From Microglena sp. YARC (Eukaryota > Chlorophyta > Chlorophyceae > Chlamydomonadales > Chlamydomonadaceae), in NCBI GenBank assembly GCA_022414725.1, contig CM039462.1, positions 19,484,970 to 19,548,969 of the forward strand: a stretch of DNA of 64,000 nucleotides. The letters run 5' to 3'. Position numbers and translations under genes: made by a program. The notes beneath the pieces are model-generated. The model saw nothing but the letters and a program-made list of their open reading frames with translations, was not told the origin of the DNA and ran no database searches. Positions 11,023 through 23,000 of this stretch are shown here, one piece after another (the stretch's first letter is position 1; each line of letters begins with the position of its first letter).

Positions 11023-14000
11023 TTAAACTACCTGGTACTCAGATGTACCCATGAACTTCTTGTAGCTGAACTTCACAGGTGCCTCGCTGTTGGTGTTGGT
11101 TACCGTGTCCACATGCACATCACAGAAAGTCTTGGTTGAGGTGAAGGACACCTGTGCAGTCGGTGAAGTGAGGTGTGTGTGGGGGGCGGGGCGGGGAGGG
11201 GAATAGAAATTAGAGGCATGACTTGAACTTATATATGGATTCTGGGTATTTACACTATGGCGTACACAATGGCATCTTCGAAAAGTCTTGGTTGAGGTGA
11301 AGGACACCTGTGCTGTCGGTCCAGATGAACGAATGTTAGTTGGTTTGAGTTGAGTTGTTAAAGTTACTGCCCAAGACGGCGAGCATCCAAGATGTAAGCT
11401 GGACCCATGTAACCAAGTTCAAGTTACACGTCCACATGTACGAATGTTCGCTGTTAATGCAACTGCCTAAGACAGCGAGCGCCCAAGATGTAAGCTGGAG
11501 CCATGTAACCAAGTCCACATGTACGGATGTTAGTCGGTTTGAGTTGAGTTGTTTAAGTTACTGCCAAAGACGGCGAGCAGCCCACTTGTTGGCTGGAGCC
11601 ATGTAACCAAGTTCAAGTTCCAAGTGCACATGTACGAATGTAAGTATCAGGCTAGTTCAAGGGGGTCACTTAGAATAAAATAGGTACGCAAGTTAGTATC
11701 AGGTGCGCATGTAAGTATCAGGTACGCATGCAAGTATCAGGCTAGTTCAAGGGGGTCACTCAGAATAAAAGAGGTACGCATGTAAGTATCAGGCTAGTTC
11801 AAGGGGGTCACTCAAAATACAGATATACACATGCAAGTATCAGGTACGAATACAAGCATCAGGCTAGTTCGAAGGGGGTGTGTGGGGAGTGAGAGGGAAA
11901 TGAGGGGTGCCGAGAGTGGCGAGGGGAAGGAGCAGGAATGTGTGCGTGTGCGTGGTGTGGTGGGGTCACTCAGAATACCCGGAACTTGCTTTGTGACCCT
12001 GCCCATGACTAGTTCTAGACCCAAACTGTTTTTATTACATTTTCCTGTATCAGCATACCTCAACTAGGAGAACCCCGTCCAACACAAACAAAAAACAGTG
12101 GTAGGAGTATGATGATGATGATGATGATGATCATATTTTTCCTGCATCAGCACACCTCTAGGAGAACCCCTCCCCAACATAAAACAGTGGTGGTAGTATG
12201 AGCGCACCTCTACTGGGTCGAGGTGGTGGTGGTGGTGTGGGTGTCATGTGGTGGTGGGTGGTTGGTTTGTGTGTGTGTGGGGGTGTCAGGAGTGTGTTGT
12301 GTGTGTGTGTGTGTGTGTGGGGGGGGGGGGGTCAGGTGGTGGGGTGTGTGGTGGTTGTGTTGTGGTGTGTGTGGGGGGGATGGGGGGGGGGGTCAGGTCA
12401 AGGGGCGTGTTGGAGTCAGGCTATTTACACGGTGAGAGGGGATAGGGCCCCCTGTACCTCAACCTACGCACCCACCCACCCCCTCCTAGCTACACACACA
12501 CAAACAGTTGGTAGTAGCATGAGCGCACCTCCACTGGGTAGAAAGATTCTGAGTCAGTAGCAGGCAGCACGAACTCCATGGATCCTGAGCGGTTGGTGTC
12601 GTCAATCAGCTCGATGGTCCACAACAACACGGATCGCTTGGAGTCATAGCGCCAGTCGCCGTCAATCTATGAACACAACAGATGGGGAAGTTTGGGTTGG
12701 GTTTGGGTTGGGTTGGGTTGGAGATTCATGGTTCGGGTTGGGTTGGGTTGGGTTGGAGATTCATGATTCGGGTTGGGTTGGAGATTCATGGTTCGGGTTG
12801 GGTTGGAGAGTCATAGTTTGGGCTGCGTTGGGTTGGAGTTTGGGCTGGGGTGGAGAGTCGCAGCGCCCGTCGCCGTCAATCTATGCAAACAACAGATGGG
12901 AAGGGTGGGTTGGTTGGGCTGGGTTGGCTACGTTGTGTTGTGTTGGCTGGAGAGTCATAGCGCCAGTTGCCGTCAATATATGCAACACAACAGAGTAGGG
13001 GGAAGTTTGCGTTGAGTTGGGTCAGGGTTTTCGTCACGAATAATCACACGAGAGAGGAGAGGAGCATTAGGTTTGGATGTATAGCTAGTTTAAGGGTGTA
13101 GGCTCTGTTGTCAGACACCAGGATACTTAGCAGTGGTTATTTTTTCAAATCTGAAAGTGGGTTTCTCCCAGGTTTCTCCTAGCTATATTTTTTAGGCCTC
13201 CTCTTGGGACGGCATTTAGTGCTTTCTATAGCTTTTTGTAGCTTTTGTAGCTTTTTAGGGCACTTCAGGGGGGGGGGGGGGGGGGGGAGGAACTTTTTTA
13301 TTTTTTTTTTTTATAGAGATCTTTTCGCTAAAACGGGGTCAAAACTAGCGATCGCTATATTTAGCGGGAAAAAATAACCCTGACTTAGTAGTAGTCAACT
13401 TGGGTATATAAGTAAGTGTTGGCCTTGGAGAAATGGGCACAGAGGCTAGTATGTGTCATTTAATGACTTCAGCAGGACCCCCAGCTCTGCTGCCTGAGAC
13501 GCAACCATTTGTATAGGCTGCGTCCTGCGACAGGTGGCTGGGCAAATGGGGTGGCTTGAGGTGGTGTGGCAGTGGTCTGGGCGGTTGGGGTGGTCCTGCG
13601 ACGCAGTGGACCTTTTCTTCTGGTCAACGGACCCTCCCCATGTTGTGTCCTGCGACGCATCGTACCCTTCAGCGTTGCGTCTGCGACGGAGGACGCAGCG
13701 TCCTGGACAACTCTGTTAAGACTAGGGACCGGCAACTAATATTAGTGTTTGAAAAACTAATATTATTTTAGTGCCACAATAATATTAGTTCTTCAAATAA
13801 ATTCGAATTTCTGGTGAGACGGCTCGTCCGACTAATATTATATAATATTATGTATTCACTAATATTATATAACATAGCCGACCCATAGTTAAGACACCAA
13901 TTCAGCTCCCACAGTCTGAATAGCAGCTGCATAGCAAAATAAATGCTTTGTGAACATACATACACACCTGGACTGTACAGCATGCTTGCAGTGTGTGTAT

Positions 14001-17000
14001 GTATGTCATATTCCAGGTGTGCATGTATGTTACAGTCCAGGTGTATATGTATGTTCAGCTCCCACAGTCTGCATGGCGGCTGTAAAGCAAAATAAATGCT
14101 TTGGGAACAAACATACACACCTGGACTGTGTAGCATGCTTGCAGTGTGTGGATGTATGTGTGTGTGTGGTGGTTATGTGTATTGTGGTGGTTAGTGTGGT
14201 GTGTGGATCTGTATGTGTGTGTGGTGGATGTGTTGTTTGTTGGTTGGTTAGTGTGGTGTGTGGATGTATGTGTGTGCTGGTGGTTTGTGTGTGTTGGTTT
14301 GTTGGTGTGTGGATGTGTGTGGATGGTGTATTGTGTGGTGGTTTGTGGTGGTGTTTGTGTGGTGTGGTTTGAGTGTTGTGGTTTGTGTGGTTTGTGTGGT
14401 GTGTGGTGTGTGTTGTGTGTGGTGGTGTGTGTGTTTTTGGTGTGTGGGTGATTGTGTGTGTGTTTTGTGTGTCGTGGTTTGTGTGTTGTGTGATGGTTGT
14501 GTGTTGTGGTTTGTCGTGGTGTGTGGTGGTTTGTGTGTGTGTGTGGTGGGTGTGGTGTTTGTGTGTGGGTGGTGAACTATGTGGTTGTGTGATGTGTTGT
14601 GTGGTTTTGTGGTGTGTGTGGTGGTTTGTGTGGTGTGTGTGGTGGTTGTGATGTGTGGTGGGTGTTGTTTGTGTGTGTGGTGTGTTTGTGTGGTTGTGTG
14701 GTGTGTGATGTGTGTGTGGTTTGTGTGATGTGGTGGTGGTTGTGTGCATGTGCGTGGTGTGGTGTGTGTGGTTTGTGTGTGTGGTGTGGTTTGTGTGTGT
14801 GGTGTGGTTTGTGGTGGTCGTGTGTGTTTTGTGTGTGTGGTGTGGTGTGGCGTATACTGTGTGTGGTGGTTTGTGTGGTGTGTGTGATGTGTGCTGTGGT
14901 AGGTCTGTGTGTTGGTTGTTTGAATGTGGTGTGTGTGTGTGGTGTGTGTGTGTGTGTGGTGGTTTGTGTGGTTGTGGTCGGTGTGTGTGTGCATGTGGTC
15001 GAATCAAGAACACTCACGCGAGTTGAAGATTGTTATCAACAGAAAGGGTGTGTGGTGTTGTGTGTCTTGGTGTGTGGTGGTTTGTGTGGTGTGGTGTGTG
15101 TGGCTTTTTGTGTGTGTGTGATGTATGTGTTTGGTGTGTGTTTTGTGGCACCGTTGTGTGGTTTGTGTATGGTGTGGGTGCGTGTTGAGTGGTGGAATTG
15201 CTTGGTGGTTCTGTGTGGTGTTTGTGTTTCCATTAGTGTGTGGGGTGGGGTTGGGGTTGGGAGGTGGGGGTGAGGGGGAGAGCATGCACTGTGGTGGGCG
15301 GGTGGGGATGTAGAGCCCAGGTGTATATGTATGTTCAGTCCCCACAGTCTGCATGGCAGCTGGTGCAGGGAAGGACGGGGAAACGGGAGTCAGATGTGTA
15401 TGGTACAATCCAGGGGTAGGCCATATAGGCTAAAGGGACTTGCCCAACCGTGGTAGGAAGGGCTAAACAGAAATAGCATTGATGAATGAACCTGGTAACT
15501 CACAATACGCCCCACCACCCACCCACCCACACCACTCACTGTTACAGCAAAGCAAGACAGCATTTTACACTTATCGATATAGTTGCACACCCACCTGGTT
15601 GACTGATGGTGATTGACCAGGCCAGCGGGATGGTGATGACCACGTTTGCAGGTCGAAGGTGGAGGTGACTCATACTCTATGTTCACGTTACGACTGATCT
15701 CCAGGACCGACGGCCGCAGTGATGGTAATGGCACGCAGGTTATCCTTCTGCTCACCATGCGCCATTAAGGATTCCCAGCTCGGAACCCGTGGGGAAGGGG
15801 CGGGAGGGGTCTTTCAGGGAAAGTACATTAGAGGCGCTGCAGAGGTTGGGGGTTGGGTTGGGGTTGGGTCGGGTTGTGGGTTGGGTTGTGGGTTGGGTTG
15901 AAAGGTTGGGTTGGGTTGGTCGGGTTGGGTTATGGGTTGGGTTGGGTTGGGTTGGGTTGGGTTGGGGTTGATGGTTGGATTGGGTTTGTGGTTGGTTTGT
16001 GGGTTGGTTGTAGGTTGGGTTGGGTCGATTGAGGTTTGGGTTGGGTTGGGGGGGGGTTGGGTTGGATTTTGGGTTGGTTGGGTATTTGGGTTGGGTTGAG
16101 CTGGGCAGCAGGATAAGGAGGCAAAAACAGTGGGGAAGGGGGGGAGGGGTCCCTTAGGGAGTAAGGACATTAAAGCGCTGCAAAGGGTTGTGTGTGTGTG
16201 TGGTGGGGGGAGGGGGGGGGGGGGGGGCAGCAGGATCAGGAGGTAGGAACCAGTGGGAAAGAAGGGCGGGAGGGGTCCTTCAGGGAAGGACATTAGTGGC
16301 GTGCAAAAGGTTGTGGGGCTACAGCGCGGGGGTTGGGGGTTGGGGGGGAAGGGTAGCAGGATTAGGAGACTGAAACCAGTGGAGGGGCGGGAGATAATAC
16401 ATATTTAAATTGTAAGGTACTTGAGGAAAGATCATTTGTGGTGCTTGCAAGGGCTGTGGGTGGGTGGGTGGTGGGTGGGGGCTACCTTGGCTACCATTAT
16501 CAATACTGCTAACCACCTGTGCAACATGTGTACGATGGCTCTGCCCACTAGTAAGTGCAGGGGTAGAAAAGCCATTTCTTCCTCGTCTTCAGGGTTTGCC
16601 AGGGGGGGTAGTCATCGGCTACCATTTAGACTTGGCTACCATTATCAACTGCTTACACCGTGCCTGTGCACAATGCTCTCTGCCCACTATTGAGTGCAGG
16701 GTATAGCATTCTTTCCCGTTCTTAAGGTTTACCAGGGGGGTAGTCATGCTACCATTACCACCTTGGGCTACCATTATCATTTGCGAACCACTGTGCACTG
16801 TGCACAATGGCTCTGCCTACTATTAAGCAACATTGTGTGCCGTAGAAAAGAGCCCCATTCTTTTCTCTTCTTGAAGGTTTACCAGGGGGGGGTTAGTTCA
16901 TTGGCTATCATTACACCTTGGCTTGACATTACCAAACTGCGAAACCACTGTGCACTGTGCACAAAGGCTCAGCCAACTATTAAGAACTTGTGGTAGAAAA

Positions 17001-20000
17001 GCCATTCTTTCTCTTCTTGAGGGTTTACAGGGGGGGGTAGTCATTGGCTATCATTACCACACTTGGCTACCATTACCAAACTGGAACACTGTGCACTGCG
17101 CACAATGGCTCAGCAACTATTAAGCATGTGGTAGAAAAGCCCATTTCTTTCTCGTCTTATGGGTTTGCCATGGGGGCAGTCATTGGCCACCATCATCACA
17201 TTGGCTACCACTCACATAGGCTACCATTACCAACTGCGAACCACTGTGCGCTGCGGAAAATGTACCATTGCTCTGCCACTATTGAGTGCAGGGGTAGAAA
17301 GCCATTCTTTTCGTTAATGGTTTGCCAGCGCAGTCATTGGCTCCCCAAGCTATCATGACCAATTTGGCCCTTTTACACCAGAGAAGTCAAATCTCGCTGC
17401 TCGTGAAAAAATCGAGGTTGACCCTTGATTGGTACTCGATCGAATGGCTCAGCCGAACTTTGATCCATGGGGTCCAGGGACCTTGGGAAAAGGTCTTTCA
17501 GAACCCTGAAATCCCCTAAAACAAGCCAAAATATTGGTTTCTAGGTTTTGACACATTCAAGTCCGGACCGACCCATAATCTGTGAAGAAAAAAAAAAAAA
17601 AAAATAAATGGGCCGTCGGAATGTTGTCGGAATCGCTCAGAAGCTTTCGCACGCAAATAATTATGGTCACTGGGTGGGTCATGTTAGCTTGGGGGAGGCC
17701 CATTGGCCACCATCATCACATTGGCTACCACTCACATAGGCTACCATTACCAACTGCGAACCATTGTGCACTGTGTACCATTGCTCTGCCCACTATTGAG
17801 TGCAAGGGTAGAAAAAGACCCATTCGATTTTCTCGTCTTAATGGGTTTGCCAGGGGGCATCCAGTCGTCACTGCACCATTCTCACTATTGGCTACCAATT
17901 ACCAACTGCGAACACTGTGCACTGTGTTACCATGGCTGTATCAGGGATATTTTTTCCGAATATATTTCCGATCAGAACACGAGGACCCTGTTTCGGCCAA
18001 AATTGCCGGAATAAGAACCAAAAAAACAAAGTTTTTTTTAATTACTGAAATTGACTCTATAAATGATAAAATCGACAAAAAATCGGGAATAAGCATGCTG
18101 TTTTGGGAGGAAACAAGGGAGGGAAAAATTAAAGGGGATAAGATTTCCTCTTTTTGATTTGAAAAAATATCCCTGGGCTGTCAATCACCATCATGCGCTA
18201 TGTACCTGCCATGACGTGAAATGAACAAGTCCTAGGCGCGTGGCAAGCGAGCGCAGAAAAATTGGCGGAGAAAGTGTTGGCTATCGGAGCGGCAGGTGGC
18301 ACTGGAATCGAGTGCAGCGGATCAAAGCCAGGGTTTACGACAGGGCCAGGGGCTAGTTACGGCATTTAAATTTAGCGAACGTGTGGACAAACACGACAGA
18401 CAGACAGGCAGACAGCAGACAGATAATAGACAACGGGGTGACTCTGAGGGCTCCCCCCCAGAAGGGGGGGCTCCGCCAAAAACATAGCATTACAACCCGA
18501 TGAACGACTCGAGAGCGCCCATGTGTGTGCGAGGTCTACAGGGCTCGTGATTCGTGCCTCCTCCTACACTTTATCCCTTTTCACTTACTCTCATTTTTTC
18601 TCTTCTCTCTTCACTTTACTCTACTTTCTTACATACAACCAACAAACGACACAAACAAAACAACAACAACAAAGAAAAACGACACACAACAACAACAAAC
18701 GACACACAACAACAACAACAACAAACGACACACACTAAAAACATTAAAAACGACTAAAAAGGCCCAGAACAACACCAAACAGGGCCATGCACCATTGCTC
18801 TATCCACCAATATGCACGACTACTGCCATGACGTTGACAGGATGAATCATACTAAATCTACCAATGACATATCATTAGGGCAGCCTCATCCAAAATGATA
18901 TCATACTATGATGCTTGGCAGTCAGACTAGCAAAGTTAACATTTAAAAATACAAAATATAATTGATGCGAAATTTGTATGATTAATATGATATCTTAATA
19001 CCCACTTGGTTAAATCATATGATATATTGCCGATTCATTCATATCTCGCGTCATCTGTTACAGGTAGTAGTTAAGTAGTAGGATGGCGGCTGATAAGTAG
19101 CAGGTGTGAATACGTGCATTGGTATACTAGGTTATAGCTAGGAAACGACAATATGATATTCATTTTCATATATGATAGCAAGCAGTCTGGCTAGGCTAAA
19201 GTTACCATTTATATAATCAAATCATATGATGTGCACTGCATGTTTATCATACTGTGATATCATACTCGCCTTACGCACAACATCATATGATGTGCGGGTC
19301 ACCTAAGAATAGCTCATCCTGAGCGCACACTCACACACTGCTGCATCCATCCCCCCCCCCCCCCCCCACAACACACACACTGCATACCCTGTTACCACAC
19401 CCACCCCACACCCCCCCAACACAACACACTGCAATCCCCCCCCACAACACAAACACCACCACACACAACACAAACGTAAATTACTCTCAGCTGCATCATT
19501 CCCACCCACCTTACACGCAAACACTCACACTGCATCCATCATTCCCACCACCCACACGCAAACACTCACGCTGCTCCATACCTCCCCCCCCCCCCCTCCA
19601 CCACACACCCCACCCCCCAACACAACCACACTGCTGAAAAGGGTCCTGTACCTGTACACCGCTTGTCAATGTTGGGATGCGTCTACTTGAACTGGAAATC
19701 TTTTGGCACCTGGCAGTGATGGCGACGCTGATGAAAGCATCGCCAGGGTTGTTGACAACCAGAGACATCGTGCCTTGCACCTCCAGGTTCTCCAGGCCAC
19801 CCTGTCTGTCAAGCTCCACTGTGAGCTTCTCCTCCACCACTAGTGACACTGGGTCTGCTGACAAGTTGACTACAGCTGTGGTGGAAGGACCAGATCCGTA
19901 GCTGGGTGCCTCCATCTCCACTGACTCACCCTCCTTGGCCATCGACGCCAAGATGTCGTTGCCCTTCTTGGCCTTACCCAGCTGCATGCCCTTAGAGGGG

Positions 20001-23000
20001 CCCTTGCTGGCAGCAGGCTTGGATACAGGGGGGGGGGCAGGTCGGCTGAACTGGGGTGTGGGCTCCATCTGGGACTCCAGCATGGCGGAAGCTTTGCTGC
20101 CAAAGGCGCCCATGCTCTGCTGCATGAAGCTGCCCTTGTTGCTCTCCGCCTTGCTCTTGTCAAGCTCCAGGGCCTTCTTCTTCATGATGTCTGGGGGCGG
20201 GAGAGAGAGGAGGGGTTAGGGGAGGGAGGAGGGGAGGGAGGGGGAGGAGGGGAAGGGCGGGAGGAGAGGAGGGGTAAGGTAAGGGGGAGGGGAAGGGCGG
20301 GGGAAGGAGGAGAGGCTAGGGGTCAAGGAGGGAGATGGAGGGTTACGGGGGAAGGGGCACTGGAGGGAGAGGAGGGAATGGGGAGGGGGGAGGGAGGAGG
20401 CGGGAGGGAGAGGAGGGGTACGCGGGAAGGGGAGGGGGAGGGAGAGGAGGGCTTTAGGGGGGAGGGGGAGGGGGAGGAAAGAGGGACAGGAGGTAGGGGG
20501 GTAGGGGGAGGGAGGAAGGGGGATGGGGAAGAGGGGCTAGGAAGAGGGGGTTAGGGGTGAAGGAGGGATGGGTTATGGGGTGAAGGAGGAAGGGCGGGGG
20601 TGAAGGAGGGATGGGTTATGGGTGAAAGGAGGGATGGGTTATGGGGTGAAGGAGGGAAGGGGAGCGGGAAGAGGGCTAGGAAGGAGGGGTTAGGGGGTGA
20701 AGGAGGGAGGGGTTATGGAAGAGGGTTAGGGGGTGGAGGAGAGAGGGGTTTAGGAGGAGGGTAAGGGGGTTAGGGAGGAGGGTAATGGGGGTGAAGGAGG
20801 GAGGGAATACGGTGAAGAGAGGTTAGGGGGTGAAGGAGGAGGGAGGGGTTATAGAAGAGGGTTAGGGGGTGAAGGAGAGAGAGGGTTAGGGAGGAGGGGT
20901 AAGGGGGGGTGAAGGAGGGAGGAATACGGGGAAGAGGGTTGGGAGGAGTAGGGGTTATGGGGTGAAGGGGGAGGGGGTTAGGAGAGGAGGTTTAAGGGGT
21001 GAAAAGTAGGGGTTAGGGAGGATGTTAGGGGTGAAGGAGGGGAGGGGTTAGGTAGAGGAGGGTTTAGGAGGTGAAAGTAGGGGTTAGGAGAATGGGTTAG
21101 GGGTGAAGGAGGGAGGGGTTAGGTAGAGGAGGGGTGACGGGGGTGAAGGAGGAGGGGTTACGGGGAAAAGGGGGTTAGCGAGTATGGGAAAGGGGAGAGG
21201 GCTTAGGGGGTGAAGGAGAGAGGATTAGAGGGAAGATGGGTTAGGGAGAGGATGGGGTTAGGGGGTGAAGGAAAGGAGGGGAGGGAGAGGAGGGGTTAGA
21301 GGGTGAAGGAGGAAGGGGTTGGGGGAAAGGGGTAGTAAGGGGTGAAGGAGGAAAGGGGTTAGGGGGGAAAGGGGGGTAGGAGGTTAAGGGGGTCAGGGGG
21401 TGCAGAGAGGGGTTAGGGACAGGAGGGCCAAGGGTGAAGGTATGACGAGATGCGTGAGTGTCTGTGTTCTAGTGAGTGTGATTCTATGTTTGGGTGAGAG
21501 AGTGTGAGTCGGGCAGGGGAGCTTGTGTGTGTGCAGATCAAGTTAGGAAGCTGGGTGAAAGCTGGGTGTGTGGTGGTAGTGTGGTGGTGTGTGGGTGTGT
21601 TGTGGTGGGGGGGTAGTGTTGTTGTGTGTGTGGGGGTGTGTGGGTGGGTGGGGGTTTTTGTGTTTTGTGGTGGTGTGTGTGGGTGGGTGGGGGGCATGAA
21701 CACGTGCTTGAGGCAGCATCTCAAGGTGACCACAGACAGCCCGGGGAGTCGGTGGGATCCAGCCGATAGTGCAGGCGACAGTGGTACAAGGGCAGAATGG
21801 ACTGCGTGCTGCTCTGATTCTTTTGGGGGCTGCACGTAGCAGCATCTAGGCAGCTTCCTTTCCTTGTCCTTGGGCCAACCAGAAGCTAGCTAGTGCACCT
21901 GACAGCCAACATGTATGGGCATTCCAATGTAAGCTTGAAAGCCAACATGATGGGCATTCCAATGTAGCTGAAAGCCAACATGATGGGCATTCCAATGTAG
22001 CTGAAAGCCAACATGATGGGCATTCCAATGTAGCTGAAAGCCAACATGATGGGCATTCCAATGTAGCTGAAAGCCAACATGATGGGCATTCCAATGTAGC
22101 TGAAAGCCAACATGATGGGCATTCCAATGAAGCTGAAAGCCAACATGATGGGCATTCCAATGTAGCTGAAAGCCAACATGATGGGCATTCCAATGTAGCT
22201 GGAAGCCAACATGATGGGCATTTCAATGTAGCTGAAAGCGTTTGTCTTCACCCAGTGTCTGGCTAATGGGGCTGGCTGGAAGCTGCCATGCATAGCACAA
22301 AAAAGAGACAATGGCGTGCCATTACAGTCCATTACAGTGCCAGTACGGTCGCAGCCGCTGCCGCTGTTGCCACCAACATAGCACAGCCCACTCACACAGC
22401 CACATAAAGACCAGCTATTTCTGCCACACCCCTGCCTCCGCCAGCAGCTATCAACTTATCATATTGCTACCAACAAAACACAGCCCACTCACACAGCCAC
22501 ATAGATACCAGCTCATTCTGTCACACCCATGCCCCTGCCAGCAGCTACCAACTTATCATATTGCCACCTAAGCACAGCCCACTCACACAGCCACATAGAT
22601 ACCAGCTCTTTCTCTGCCAACCCTGACCTCGCCAGCAGCTATCAACTAATCACATTGCCACCAACAAAGCACAGCCCACTCTCACAGCCACATAGATACC
22701 AGCTCTTTCTGTCACACCCCTGCCCCTGCCAGCAGCTACCAACTTATCATATTGCCACCAACCAAGCACAGCCCACTCACACAGCCACATAGATACCAGC
22801 TCTTTCTCTGCCACCCCTGACCCCGCCAGCAGCCATCAACGTATCATGCCTTACACCAGAAAGTTGCATCTCACCTTAGTCTCATTGATCTTGCTCTGCG
22901 CCACGAGAGATTTGCAAGGGAAAGGGGTTAGGCCGAGGATGGGTTAGGGTGGATGGGTTGGGGGGTGAAGGAGGGATGGGTTATAGAGGATGGGTTAGGG

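Noticed and set aside
14030..15013. 327-codon minus-strand His/Thr/Pro frame
   Set aside because: Arises from GTGTGGTTT repeats; overlapping frames on both strands are equally open.
21886..22395. 169-codon frame with perfect 11-residue period
   Set aside because: The 33-bp unit is a multiple of three, so openness is automatic; it lies in an expanded MITE within an intron.
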